Shown: positions 7,397 to 15,437 of the stretch, piece by piece
Layout: the number at the start of each line of letters is the position of its first letter
How positions within the stretch are numbered: position 1 is the stretch's first letter
Assembly: GCF_000710915.1 (NCBI RefSeq)
Contig: NZ_BAUA01000206.1
Coordinates: 1-52,085, forward strand
DNA length: 52,085 nucleotides
Origin: Nocardia brasiliensis IFM 10847
GTDB taxonomy: Bacteria; Actinomycetota; Actinomycetes; Mycobacteriales; Mycobacteriaceae
Direction of reading: 5' to 3'
The notes under the pieces: model-generated
What the model was told of the DNA's origin: nothing
What the model saw: the letters and a program-made list of their open reading frames with translations, nothing else
Database searches by the model: none
Translations under genes and position numbers: made by a program

Positions 7397-10300
7397 TCAG
7401 GAGTGGTAGCGGCGGTGGTCGGTGGCGAAGTCGTCGGCGATGGTGGCGGCGAGTTCGACGTAGGCGCGTTTGGTGTGCTTGTGCAGGCGGTGCAGGTCGA
7501 TCTCGGCGCCCTCGGACATGTGCGGGTCGAACGGGATGATGTGCACCGCGCGGCAGCGCGACAGGAAGTACTCGCGCAGTTGCTGCACACCGACATTCGG
7601 CGAGCCCGCGCGGGGTGAGTTGATCACCACTACGGCGTTGCGCACCAGATGGTCGTGCCCGTGCAGCGACAGCCAGTCCAAAGTCGCTGCGGCGCTGCGG
7701 GCCCCGTCGATGGCGGGGGAGGAGATCAGCACCAGCGAGTGCGCCAGATCGAGCACGCCCGACATCGCCGAGTGCATGAGCCCGGTGCCGCAGTCGGTCA
7801 GGATGATGTTGTAGAAGCGCTGCAGGATCCGTGCGACCGCCCGGTATTCCTCCTCGCTGAATGCCTCCGACGCCGCCGGATCGCGTTCACTGGCAAGCAC
7901 TTCCAACCGGCTGGTGGCCTGTGAAGTGTGCCTGCGCACATCCGAGTAGCGCTGGATCGACGGGTCGAGCAGCAGGTCACGCACGGTAGACCTGGTCTGC
8001 AGCGGCACCCGCTGCGACAGCGTGCCGAAGTCGGGGTTGGCGTCCACCGCGATCACCCGATCGCCGCGAATCGAGGCGAAGATCGAGCCGATACCCATTG
8101 TCGTGGTGGTCTTTCCGACGCCGCCCTTCAACGACAGCGTCGCGATCCGGTAGTCACCGCGGACCGGCTGCCGGATCCGCGCGACGAGCTCCTGCAACCG
8201 CAGTTCCTCGGCGGACAGCCCCGGATTGATCGCACCGCCGGACACGTGATGCACGGCCTTACGCCAGCCGCTGCCCGGCGACTTCTTGGCGCGCCGCAAC
8301 GGCACATCGTCGAGCGAGGGCGGCGGGCCCGGCTGATACGGTCCGCCCGGCACGACCGGGCCGGGTTGCCGTCCCCACTGTCCGGGCAGGGCCGGTGGCG
8401 GGGCGGGCGCGATACCGCCCGGAGGCGGACCGCCCATGTGCGGGCCGGTGTAGCCGCCCGGCGGTCCCTCGACCGGAGGGGGCGCGGGCTGCCGGCTTTG
8501 CGGTGGACCCTGTTGCGGTCCCGGTGTCTGGCCACCGGCCAAAGGCGCGGGGCGCCCGACGGTTTCGTCGGCCCAGGTCGGCGCCGCGGCATTGCGCCAC
8601 GGCTCGTTCGGCGCCGGTGCGCCCAGTTCGTCGCTGCTCGGTGCCTGGCCGCCGGTCGCGGGGGCCGCGTAACCGGATGGGCCGGTCTGGTGGGGACCGG
8701 TTTGCGGCGGAGCCGGCGGCTGATTGGCCTCGTCGGTCGACATCGCTTCAGCGGGCAGGCGGTGCCGCCCGCTGGTGCTCGGGCGAGCGGTCTCGGCCCC
8801 GGACGACGGTACCCAGCCGGGTGTTTGGCGGCCGCTATCGCGTTGCGGTTGACCGGATTCCGGGCGTTCGGTGACACCGGGCGGCGAACCGGTCACCCAG
8901 TTGGTTCCGGGCAGGCCGTTCGGGCCCGGCACTTCGGCGGCCGGTGCCTGCGGTGCGCTGTGGTGCGGCATGGGCACACCGAGCGGGCCGCTCTGCGCGG
9001 GGACCGGACCGGGCGCCCGGCTCTGGTCCAGTGGCGCAGGACGATCCGGTGACGTGGCCTGGCCCGGTCGGCGCTCGGCCACAGACCCGGTGTCGATCGG
9101 TCCGGTGCGTGCCGGGTCAGCGGCTCCGTGGTCAGCGCCTTCGGCGAATTCCCCAGGGGGCGGCGGAAGTTCGGGCCGCCTGCTGGGCTGTTCGGCCTGC
9201 TTCGCGGCCGCGGCCTGCTCATCGGCGACTGTCGAGGCCAGCCACGGCGGCGGGCCGTCGGCCCCCAGCGGTGCTTCGAAACGAACGGGTGGAACCTGCT
9301 CGACCGGCGCGGGGGCGCCCTGCGGTGCAGGAGGTTCGGGCAGCGGCGGGCGCTGCGGCTGCTCTGCGTTTCCTTGTTCGGACCGTGGGCCGGCCAGCCA
9401 CGGCGGCGGACCGTCGGGCTCCGTCGGCGCGTGCCGGTCGAAATGTCCCGGTGCGCCACCGGAGGAGGTGGGCGCCTCCGGAAGAGGCGGCCGCGCAGGG
9501 CTTTCGGGCGAGAGTCGATCCGCGGCGGACTGCGGGCCACGTGTCGAAGCCTGCGGCGGTGCGTCGGGGAGCGCGGGTCGCTCGGCCGAGCCTTGCGGAG
9601 CGTGCGTCGGCGCGTCAGGAAGAGGCGGCCGCTCGGCCGAAGCCTGCGGCGGTGCGTCCGGAAGCGGGGGTCGCCCGGTCGGGCCTTGAGAAGTCCGTGA
9701 CGGTGCGTCCGGGAGCGGAGGTCGCTCGGGTGGAGCCTGTGTGGCAGCTTGCGGCGGCGCGTCCGGAAGTGGGGGCCGCTCTGCTGAACCTTGCGGAGTG
9801 CGCGCCGGGGCATCCGGGAGCGGCGGGCGCTCGACGGGAGCCTGCGGGGTTTGCAGCGCGGCCTCGGGGTTCGCACTCCACTCTGCCGGAGCCTGCGGAG
9901 GCCGAGTCGAACCCTGCTGCGCGGCGTCGGGGCCCGCGGACCATTCGGCTGGTGCTTGCGGTGGGCGAGGCGAACCCTGTTGCGCAGCGTCTGGAACCGC
10001 CGTCCATTGGGTCGGGGCCTGCGGGCCGCGGCTCGGACCCTGTTGCGCGGCGTCGGGGGCCGCGGTCCATTCGGCCGGTGCTTGCGGGGCGCGAGTCGAC
10101 GCCTGCTGTGCGGCGTCGGGGATCGCGGACCATTCGGCGGGAGCATGCGGGGGGCCCGCCTGCTGCGGTGCATCGGGGAGCGCGGGACGTTCGGGTGCCT
10201 GCGTCGACGACTGCGGGGCATCCGGGAGGGACGGGGGCGGCGGCAGGTCGGGGCGACCGGACTGCGGGCGCGCCGGCAACTCGCTCGACTGCGGTGCGTC

Positions 10301-10768
10301 GGTACCCGAGCGCCGGCCGAGCGGCTGGAAACCCGCGGGCGGCGGGCCGGGGTTACGGGTGGGCAGACCCTGCGGAGGCGCCTCGGTGCGCTGCTGCGCG
10401 GGTGGGGCCGGTTCCTCCCGTGGCGGGACATAGGCGTCCAGACCCTGCTGCCGCCACGGGTCTTCACGCGGGGCATCGGGGTGCGGTGCGTCCGGTCGGT
10501 GCGGCGCGACCTCGTTCGGTAGCTGCTGTGCGGCAGGCTGCTCTTCGTGCTTGTCGCGACGCCAGCCCTTACGGCGCTTACCGGGCGCGGCGTCGGGGCG
10601 ATCGCCCTCGGGAGCGCGCTTGAAGCGGCCGCGGCCGCGGCTCGGCGCCTCTTCGATCAGATCGTCGGCAGGCAGATTCTGTACCGGGGCCTCATAACCG
10701 ACCTGGGTGACATCACTCTCGGACAGCCACGGCGGCAACATGGGCAGGCCATCATTATTCCTGCTCAC
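7397..10768 (-). CDS. EspI-like protein: long Pro/Ala-rich region fused to ParA/MinD ATPase
   Basis: The 1123-residue protein has two parts. Residues 1 to about 860 are low-complexity, rich in Pro, Ala, Gln and Arg, with tandem repeats. From about 860 there is a ParA/MinD-type ATPase with the deviant Walker A KGGVGKTTTT (about residue 880), followed by VIAVDANPDFGTLS and a conserved IILTDCGTGLMHSAM segment. This is the plan of EspI (Rv3876, ESX-1), which is only about 666 residues. The GTG start at 10768 has a strong GAGGTGGAG upstream and overlaps the stop of a small upstream frame (GTGA). With eccC and a mycosin 2.3 kb away it may belong to the first ESX locus, but that link is inferred. 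The ATPase half is firm; the EspI relationship is by architecture. Confidence 0.85.
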   Translation of the reverse strand: MSRNNDGLPMLPPWLSESDVTQVGYEAPVQNLPADDLIEEAPSRGRGRFKRAPEGDRPDAAPGKRRKGWRRDKHEEQPAAQQLPNEVAPHRPDAPHPDAPREDPWRQQGLDAYVPPREEPAPPAQQRTEAPPQGLPTRNPGPPPAGFQPLGRRSGTDAPQSSELPARPQSGRPDLPPPPSLPDAPQSSTQAPERPALPDAPQQAGPPHAPAEWSAIPDAAQQASTRAPQAPAEWTAAPDAAQQGPSRGPQAPTQWTAVPDAAQQGSPRPPQAPAEWSAGPDAAQQGSTRPPQAPAEWSANPEAALQTPQAPVERPPLPDAPARTPQGSAERPPLPDAPPQAATQAPPERPPLPDAPSRTSQGPTGRPPLPDAPPQASAERPPLPDAPTHAPQGSAERPALPDAPPQASTRGPQSAADRLSPESPARPPLPEAPTSSGGAPGHFDRHAPTEPDGPPPWLAGPRSEQGNAEQPQRPPLPEPPAPQGAPAPVEQVPPVRFEAPLGADGPPPWLASTVADEQAAAAKQAEQPSRRPELPPPPGEFAEGADHGAADPARTGPIDTGSVAERRPGQATSPDRPAPLDQSRAPGPVPAQSGPLGVPMPHHSAPQAPAAEVPGPNGLPGTNWVTGSPPGVTERPESGQPQRDSGRQTPGWVPSSGAETARPSTSGRHRLPAEAMSTDEANQPPAPPQTGPHQTGPSGYAAPATGGQAPSSDELGAPAPNEPWRNAAAPTWADETVGRPAPLAGGQTPGPQQGPPQSRQPAPPPVEGPPGGYTGPHMGGPPPGGIAPAPPPALPGQWGRQPGPVVPGGPYQPGPPPSLDDVPLRRAKKSPGSGWRKAVHHVSGGAINPGLSAEELRLQELVARIRQPVRGDYRIATLSLKGGVGKTTTTMGIGSIFASIRGDRVIAVDANPDFGTLSQRVPLQTRSTVRDLLLDPSIQRYSDVRRHTSQATSRLEVLASERDPAASEAFSEEEYRAVARILQRFYNIILTDCGTGLMHSAMSGVLDLAHSLVLISSPAIDGARSAAATLDWLSLHGHDHLVRNAVVVINSPRAGSPNVGVQQLREYFLSRCRAVHIIPFDPHMSEGAEIDLHRLHKHTKRAYVELAATIADDFATDHRRYHS
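9500..10180 (-). repeat. Coding tandem repeats in the EspI-like protein
   Basis: On the minus strand the gene encodes about five copies of a roughly 21-residue unit of the form PQAPAEWSAxPDAAQQGSTR. Shorter 14-18-residue units ending in RPPLPDAP follow. The units vary mostly by conservative changes, which suggests expansion of an older repeat under selection rather than recent slippage. Boundaries are approximate. Confidence 0.8.
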
Positions 10769-10869
10769 GACTCCACCTCGCTGACGCTCGGTTCCGTCGT
10801 TCGCAAAGGCGCTGTGCCAATGGTTCGCTCGCTGCGCTCACTCACGACTCCACCTCGCTGACGCTCGGT
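10764..10869. repeat. 29-bp direct repeat carrying a ribosome binding site and GTG start
   Basis: Identical 29-bp copies lie at 10764-10792 and 10841-10869. On the minus strand each copy reads ...GTCAGCGAGGTGGAGTC followed by GTGAG, so each supplies the end of one small frame, a Shine-Dalgarno and the next GTG start. A second repeated block encoding SERSERT follows each start. Confidence 0.85.
10765..10845 (-). CDS. Small ORF 2 (26 aa, SERSERT...PSVSEVES), coupled to the EspI-like gene
   Basis: GTG at 10845 opens a 26-codon frame that starts VSERSERT and ends PSVSEVES. Its TGA overlaps the GTG of the EspI-like gene (GTGA), and its own GTG overlaps the stop of small ORF 1. The start is preceded by GAGGTGGAG. 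The two small frames share the same first eight residues (VSERSERT) and last eight (PSVSEVES) around different middles. It may be a leader peptide or coupling device rather than a functional protein. No known family is recognised. Confidence 0.5.
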   Translation of the reverse strand: MSERSERTIGTAPLRTTEPSVSEVES

Positions 10870-10949
10870 GCGGTCGCTCCCATGGACGCGGTGGGCTCGG
10901 TGTTCCTCGTCGGCGCTGCGCATGGGGTTCGTTCGCTGCGCTCGCTCAC
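10842..10949 (-). CDS. Small ORF 1 (35 aa, SERSERT...PSVSEVES)
   Basis: GTG at 10949, with GAGGGGG upstream, opens a 35-codon frame starting VSERSERTP and ending PSVSEVES. Its TGA overlaps the GTG of small ORF 2. The repeated termini and chained GTGA overlaps make a reinitiation cascade into the EspI-like gene plausible. Coding is inferred from architecture only. Confidence 0.45.
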   Translation of the reverse strand: MSERSERTPCAAPTRNTEPTASMGATAPSVSEVES

Positions 10950-11286
10950 GGATCCCCCTCGATCTGCTCGACCCTTAATACCTGGACAGCGGTCAGTTTA
11001 CGCGAAGCCCGGACACCTCCGCGGCGCAGGAGGCCAGGGGGTCGCGGGACTGGTTTCCCGGTTCTGATCGGGGCGAAAAGGCTACCCGGACCCAGCTCGG
11101 TTCAACCCCGAAAGGGTGCTCGGGGCGAGGCATTTTTGCCGGAACCAATCGGTACCGGTAAGCTGGAGCGGCGGTGCACCTATGCGCCGACTGTTTGCAT
11201 GTCACCGGTCAGGTCGACCGACGGGTACATGTAAGCAGAAACAAGCCAAACAAACCAGGTTGAGCGTAACCGGGATCGCGGAGGAC
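10950..11286. other. Divergent intergenic region between the EspI-like operon and infA
   Basis: It must hold promoters for both directions. On the minus strand TATTAA (10975-10980) is a possible -10 box for the EspI-like operon, without a good -35. No convincing sigma-70 pair was found for infA. No gene is seen here; upstream extension of the infA frame to 11116 lacks family similarity. Confidence 0.4.
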
Positions 11287-11508
11287 ATGGCGAAGAAAGA
11301 CGGGGCCATCGAGGTCGAGGGTCGAGTTGTCGAGCCGCTGCCCAATGCGATGTTCCGGATCGAGCTCGAGAACGGGCACAAGGTTCTCGCGCACATCAGC
11401 GGGAAGATGCGGCAGCACTACATTCGTATCCTCCCTGAGGACCGCGTGGTCGTCGAGCTTTCTCCCTACGACCTGTCGCGCGGCCGGATCGTATACCGCT
11501 ATAAGTGA
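11287..11508 (+). CDS. infA: Translation initiation factor IF-1
   Basis: The 73-residue product [20 protein letters not shown]...[15 protein letters not shown] is a textbook IF-1, a single OB-fold protein that binds the ribosomal A-site during initiation. The ATG at 11287 is preceded by GCGGAGGAC and gives the exact family length; the frame is open further upstream but that part has no similarity. It starts the conserved infA-rpmJ-rpsM-rpsK-rpsD-rpoA-rplQ block, though 425 bp separate it from rpmJ, which probably has its own transcript start. Confidence 0.98.
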
Positions 11509-11571
11509 TTCGACTGGGCGAACTCTGCTCGCGGAGAACGCTCGCCCGGGTCGATTCACTTCGTGTTTTTT

Positions 11572-11728
11572 GTGGGGGGTGCAACCCCCACGCCCCGCCC
11601 GGCGGGCTTCGCCCCCGGACCCCGGGATGCGTACCCGGCGCGGGTGTGTACCGCACTCCGATGCCTACCCGGCACGGGTAGGCATCGCACTCGGGGTGCG
11701 TGCCCGGGTTGGGTGTGACCGCACGCGG
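11572..11728. repeat. Hairpin and three degenerate ~34-bp repeats between infA and rpmJ
   Basis: GTGGGGG...CCCCCAC forms a stem at 11572-11591, 63 nt after infA, and may end its transcript. It is followed by three imperfect direct repeats (about 11626-11659, 11660-11692 and 11693-11728). The middle copy is a perfect 12-bp stem with a 3-nt loop (GATGCCTACCCG-GCA-CGGGTAGGCATC, 11660-11686); the flanking copies are decayed versions of it. No coding potential is supported. Confidence 0.65.
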
Positions 11729-11799
11729 GGGTCACGTTCAGCAGAGCGTGCATCCCCGGGCGTTGAACCGTAGCGGTGCGGAGTAGCACGACCCGGACC

Positions 11800-11890
11800 T
11801 CGCCCGAAAGGGCGAAATCGCCACCCGGTAGGGTGGAGCGTCGCCCTCGTGGCGATACAACAGACTTCCCCGGCCGGGTTGGCCGGGGAA
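11800..11890 (+). promoter_or_regulatory. Structured leader of rpmJ operon: four consecutive hairpins
   Basis: Four perfect stems follow one another: TCGCCC-GAAA-GGGCGA (11800-11815, GNRA-type loop), CCACCC-GGTA-GGGTGG (11821-11836), TCGCC-CTCGT-GGCGA (11841-11855), and TTCCCCGGCC-GGGTT-GGCCGGGGAA (11866-11890). The last ends 43 nt before the rpmJ start. Ribosomal protein operons are often controlled by such leaders. No family is recognised and function is inferred. Confidence 0.55.
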
Positions 11891-11933
11891 AAACTGTGTT
11901 CACACCTGTGAACCACAACAAGATTGGACGGAC

Positions 11934-12047
11934 GTGAAGGTTCAGCCGAGCGTCAAGAAGATCTGCGAGAAGTGCAAGGTGATCCGCCGCCACGGTCGGG
12001 TCATGGTGATCTGCGACAACCTGCGCCACAAGCAGCGTCAGGGCTGA
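11934..12047 (+). CDS. rpmJ: 50S ribosomal protein L36
   Basis: A GTG start opens a 37-codon frame: KVQPSVKKICEKCKVIRRHG, then RVMVICDNLRHKQRQG. The three Cys and one His of the L36 zinc ribbon (C11, C14, C27, H32) are all present, so this is the zinc-binding form. The length equals the family's. It heads the rpmJ-rpsM-rpsK-rpsD-rpoA-rplQ series and is preceded by the multi-hairpin leader. Confidence 0.97.
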   Translation: MKVQPSVKKICEKCKVIRRHGRVMVICDNLRHKQRQG

Positions 12048-12262
12048 TCAAGCGGGGTTCGCCCCGACGATCACCAGCCGGGCACCGATCACTGATCGGC
12101 TTGGCCACAAGAAGAAGAACTCCCAGCTCCAGCCGCACGCTGCGGTATTCCGGGTTCGCTCGGAAGGCGTGCGTGCCTACCACCGGTACGGAGGCCGGTG
12201 CCCCACCAAGACGCGGGGACGGACAGGGAGCAGACCTCCGACACAGTGAAGGAACCTGCCAC
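12048..12262 (+). other. Spacer between rpmJ and rpsM with a UUCG hairpin
   Basis: Six bases after the rpmJ stop, CGGGG-TTCG-CCCCG (12053-12066) forms a stable stem with a TTCG tetraloop, possibly a partial terminator or processing site. The rest contains no recognised gene; AGTGAAGGAACC precedes the rpsM start. Confidence 0.5.
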
Positions 12263-12637
12263 ATGGCACGTCTCATGGGCGTCGATCTCCCGCGTGAAAA
12301 GCGCATGGAGATTGCGCTGACCTACATCTACGGCATCGGCCGTACCCGCTCCAAGGAGATCCTCGCGGCCACCGGCGTCAGCCCGGACCTGCGCAGCAAG
12401 GACCTCAGCGACGACCAGGTGACGCAGCTGCGTGACTACATCGAGAGCTCGCCCGAGCTCAAGGTCGAAGGTGACCTGCGCCGCGAGGTGCAGGCCGATA
12501 TCCGTCGCAAGATCGAGATCGGCTGCTACCAGGGCCTGCGTCACCGTCGTGGCCTGCCCGTGCGTGGCCAGCGCACCAAGACCAACGCGCGCACCCGCAA
12601 GGGCCCGAAGCGCACCGTCGCCGGCAAGAAGAAGTAG
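12263..12637 (+). CDS. rpsM: 30S ribosomal protein S13
   Basis: The 124-residue product starts MARLMGVDLPREKRMEIALTYIYGIG and ends in a basic RTRKGPKRTVAGKKK tail, standard for S13 in the head of the 30S subunit, where it contacts the P-site tRNA and bridges to the 50S. The internal helix-hairpin-helix (YGIGRTRSKEIL) and RHRRGLPVRGQRTKTNARTRKG motif are intact. ATG at 12263 is preceded by GAAGGAACC. rpsK follows after 9 bp. Confidence 0.98.
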   Translation: MARLMGVDLPREKRMEIALTYIYGIGRTRSKEILAATGVSPDLRSKDLSDDQVTQLRDYIESSPELKVEGDLRREVQADIRRKIEIGCYQGLRHRRGLPVRGQRTKTNARTRKGPKRTVAGKKK

Positions 12638-12646
12638 GGATAACCG

Positions 12647-13060
12647 ATGCCTCCGAAGTCACGGGCCTCCGGCCCCAAGAAGACCCAGAAGTCGCGTCGC
12701 CGGGAAAAGAAGAACGTCCCGCACGGCCACGCGCACATCAAGAGCACGTTCAACAACACGATCGTGTCCATCACCGACCCGAACGGCAACGTCATCTCCT
12801 GGGCGTCCTCGGGTCACGTCGGCTTCAAGGGTTCGCGCAAGTCGACCCCGTTCGCCGCGCAGCTCGCCGCCGAGAACGCTGCCCGCAAGGCGCAGGAGAA
12901 CGGCGTCAAGAAGGTCGACGTCTTCGTGAAGGGCCCGGGTTCGGGTCGCGAGACCGCGATCCGCTCGCTGCAGGCCGCCGGTCTGGAAGTCGGCACGATC
13001 TCCGATGTCACCCCGCAGCCGCACAACGGCTGCCGTCCGCCCAAGCGGCGTCGCGTCTAG
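12647..13060 (+). CDS. rpsK: 30S ribosomal protein S11
   Basis: The 137-residue product contains HIKSTFNNTIVSITDPNGNVISWASSG and ends with PQPHNGCRPPKRRRV, the invariant S11 C-terminus. S11 lies on the 30S platform near the mRNA exit. The N-terminal 20 residues are the usual basic actinobacterial extension. rpsD follows after 18 bp in the same operon. Confidence 0.98.
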   Translation: MPPKSRASGPKKTQKSRRREKKNVPHGHAHIKSTFNNTIVSITDPNGNVISWASSGHVGFKGSRKSTPFAAQLAAENAARKAQENGVKKVDVFVKGPGSGRETAIRSLQAAGLEVGTISDVTPQPHNGCRPPKRRRV

Positions 13061-13078
13061 CGGAAAGGTAGATAACAC

Positions 13079-13685
13079 ATGGCTCGTTATACAGGCCCCC
13101 ATCACCCGCAAGTCGCGTCGTCTGCGTGTCGACCTCGTCGGAGGCGACCAGGCGTTCGAGCGTCGCCCCTACCCGCCCGGCCAGCACGGCCGCGCGCGGA
13201 TCAAGGAGAGCGAGTACCTGCTCCAGCTGCAGGAGAAGCAGAAGGCTCGCTTCTCCTACGGCGTCATGGAGAAGCAGTTCCGCCGGTACTACGAAGAGGC
13301 CAACCGCCTCAAGGGCAAGACCGGTGACAACCTGCTTCGCCTGCTGGAGTGCCGTCTCGACAACGTCGTGTACCGCGCCGGTCTGGCGCGCACCCGTCGT
13401 CAGGCGCGTCAGCTGGTCAGCCACGGCCACTTCCTGGTGAACAACCGGGCCGTGAACGTCCCCAGCTTCCAGGTGACCCAGTACGACATCATCGATGTCA
13501 AGGAGAAGTCGCTGGGCACGCTGCCGTTCCAGGTGGCGCGCGAGACCGTCGGTGACCGTCCGGTTCCCGGCTGGCTGCAGGTCCTTCCGGGCCGGCTCCG
13601 GATCCTGGTGCACCAGCAGCCGGAACGCGCTCAGATCGATGTGCCGCTGCAGGAACAGCTGATCGTCGAGTACTACTCGAAGTAA
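13079..13685 (+). CDS. rpsD: 30S ribosomal protein S4, with an apparent +1 frameshift
   Basis: S4 is an essential 16S rRNA-binding assembly protein. The ATG at 13079 encodes MARYTGP, the correct S4 start, but the run of five C at 13096-13100 holds one base more than GGC CCC ATC requires. The frame then changes, and the rest (ITRKSRRLRVDLVGGDQAFERR ... PLQEQLIVEYYSK) is read in the next frame to the TAA at 13683-13685. Removing one C restores a normal 201-residue S4. No usable start exists in the downstream frame near the expected N-terminus. Because S4 cannot normally be lost, a homopolymer sequencing error is more likely than a pseudogene. Confidence 0.93.
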
Positions 13686-13700
13686 TCGGCTCTGCCGCTG

Positions 13701-13743
13701 TTCCCTTCCGTCGTCCTCGCGAAAGCCGGAGGACGGAAGGGAA
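13701..13743 (+). terminator. Long hairpin between rpsD and rpoA
   Basis: TTCCCTTCCG plus TCCT pairs with AGGACGGAAGGGAA, leaving a 3-nt bulge in the left arm and a 12-nt loop. It begins 16 nt after the rpsD stop and could be an attenuator or processing site setting the ratio of ribosomal protein to RNA polymerase transcripts. Confidence 0.55.
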
Positions 13744-13797
13744 ACCCCCAGAACGAGGCGTCAAATAGCGGGCGCCCAAACAGGAGGATGATCCTAA

Positions 13798-14856
13798 ATG
13801 CTGATTTCACAGCGTCCGACACTGACCGAAGAGGTCGTCGCCGAGAACCGCTCGAAGTTCACCATCGAACCGCTCGAGCCGGGTTTCGGTTACACCCTGG
13901 GCAATTCGCTCCGGCGTACCCTGCTGTCCTCGATCCCGGGGGCCGCGGTCACGAGCATTCGTATCGACGGCGTGCTGCACGAGTTCACCACCGTTCCCGG
14001 AGTGAAGGAGGATGTCACCGACATCATCCTGAACCTCAAGGGTCTGGTCGTGTCCTCGGAGGAGGACGAGCCGGTCACGATGTACGTGCGCAAGCAGGGT
14101 CCCGGCACCGTCACCGCCGGTGACATCGTGCCGCCGACCGGCGTCGTCGTACACAACCCGGATATGCACATCGCCACCCTGAACGACAAGGGCAAGCTGG
14201 AGATCGAGCTCGTGGTCGAGCGCGGTCGCGGCTACGTCCCGGCCGTGCAGAACAAGGCGTCGGGTGCGGAAATCGGCCGGATCCCGGTGGATTCGATCTA
14301 CTCGCCGGTGCTCAAGGTGACCTACAAGGTCGAGGCCACCCGTGTCGAGCAGCGCACCGACTTCGACCGGCTCATCCTGGACGTGGAGACCAAGAACTCC
14401 ATCAGCGCGCGGGACGCGCTCGCCTCGGCGGGCAAGACCCTGGTCGAGCTCTTCGGCCTGGCCCGCGAGCTGAACGTCGAAGCCGAAGGCATCGAGATCG
14501 GCCCCTCGCCGGCCGAGGCGGATCACATCGCCTCGTTCGGTCTGCCGATCGAGGACCTGGACCTCACCGTCCGGTCCTACAACTGCCTCAAGCGCGAGGG
14601 TGTGCACACGGTGGGCGAGCTCGTCGCCCGTACCGAGTCGGACCTGCTGGACATCCGCAACTTCGGCCAGAAGTCCATCGACGAGGTCAAGGTCAAGCTG
14701 CACGCGCTCGGCCTCTCGCTGAAGGACAGCCCGGCGTCGTTCGACCCGTCCAGCGTGGTCGGTTACGACGCGAGCACCGGGACGTGGAGCGACAGCGGCA
14801 CGTTCAGTGACACCGACGGTGGCGAGCAGGACTACGCCGAGACCGAACAGCTCTAG
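13798..14856 (+). CDS. rpoA: RNA polymerase subunit alpha
   Basis: This 352-residue protein has the alpha N-terminal dimerisation domain (residues about 1-230, with EPGFGYTLGNSLRRTLLSS) and the C-terminal domain for DNA and activator contact (about 245-320, with YNCLKREGVHTVGELVARTESDLLDIRNFGQKSIDEVK). An acidic Ser/Asp/Glu-rich tail follows, as in other actinobacteria. ATG at 13798 follows CAGGAGGATG. It is the fifth gene after rpmJ and is separated from rpsD by a hairpin. Confidence 0.98.
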   Translation: MLISQRPTLTEEVVAENRSKFTIEPLEPGFGYTLGNSLRRTLLSSIPGAAVTSIRIDGVLHEFTTVPGVKEDVTDIILNLKGLVVSSEEDEPVTMYVRKQGPGTVTAGDIVPPTGVVVHNPDMHIATLNDKGKLEIELVVERGRGYVPAVQNKASGAEIGRIPVDSIYSPVLKVTYKVEATRVEQRTDFDRLILDVETKNSISARDALASAGKTLVELFGLARELNVEAEGIEIGPSPAEADHIASFGLPIEDLDLTVRSYNCLKREGVHTVGELVARTESDLLDIRNFGQKSIDEVKVKLHALGLSLKDSPASFDPSSVVGYDASTGTWSDSGTFSDTDGGEQDYAETEQL

Positions 14857-14905
14857 GCCGCTGGGGTAGGCACCCCGGCCCGGCCTCACACAAGGAGAAC
14901 AAACC

Positions 14906-15433
14906 ATGCCCAAGCCCAAGAAGGGTGCCCGCTTCGGCGGGTCGGCGTCGCACCAGAAGGCGATCTTCGCCAATCTGGCGACGGCGCTCTTCGAGCACGG
15001 TCGAATTTCGACCACCGAGGCCAAGGCCAAGGCGCTGCGCCCCTACGCGGAGAAGCTGGTCACCAAGGCGAAGGGCGGCACCCTGGCCGACCGTCGCGAG
15101 GTGCTCAAGGTGATCCGTAACAAGGACGTCGTGCACGAGCTCTTCGCCACGATCGGTCCCTCGTTCGAGGGTCGCGAGGGTGGCTACACCCGCATCACGA
15201 AGACGCTGCCCCGCAAGGGTGACAACGCGCCGATGGCGATCATCGAGCTGGTTCGCGAGAAGACCGTGACCAACGAGGCCGACCGGGCCCGCCGGGTCGC
15301 GGCGTCCAAGAAGACCGAAGAGGCTCCGGCCGCCGAGGTCGTCGAGGAGACCGCCGACGAGGCCGTCGCCGAGACCGCCGAGGCCGAGGCCCCGGCTGCC
15401 GACGAGGCTGCTGAGGACAAGAAGGACGCCTGA
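14906..15433 (+). CDS. rplQ: 50S ribosomal protein L17
   Basis: The core MPKPKKGARFGGSASHQKAIFANLATALFEHGRI... to about residue 120 is standard L17, located near the peptide exit tunnel. Residues from about 125 to 175 are an Ala/Glu-rich acidic extension (EEAPAAEVVEETADEAV... ending EDKKDA) seen in actinobacterial L17 proteins. AAGGAGAAC lies before the ATG. Two strong hairpins follow, ending the ribosomal operon before truA. Confidence 0.98.
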   Translation: MPKPKKGARFGGSASHQKAIFANLATALFEHGRISTTEAKAKALRPYAEKLVTKAKGGTLADRREVLKVIRNKDVVHELFATIGPSFEGREGGYTRITKTLPRKGDNAPMAIIELVREKTVTNEADRARRVAASKKTEEAPAAEVVEETADEAVAETAEAEAPAADEAAEDKKDA

Positions 15434-15437
15434 GATC

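Noticed and set aside
11116..11286. Longer N-terminus for IF-1
   Set aside because: IF-1 is 73 residues in related genera and the ATG at 11287 has a good Shine-Dalgarno.
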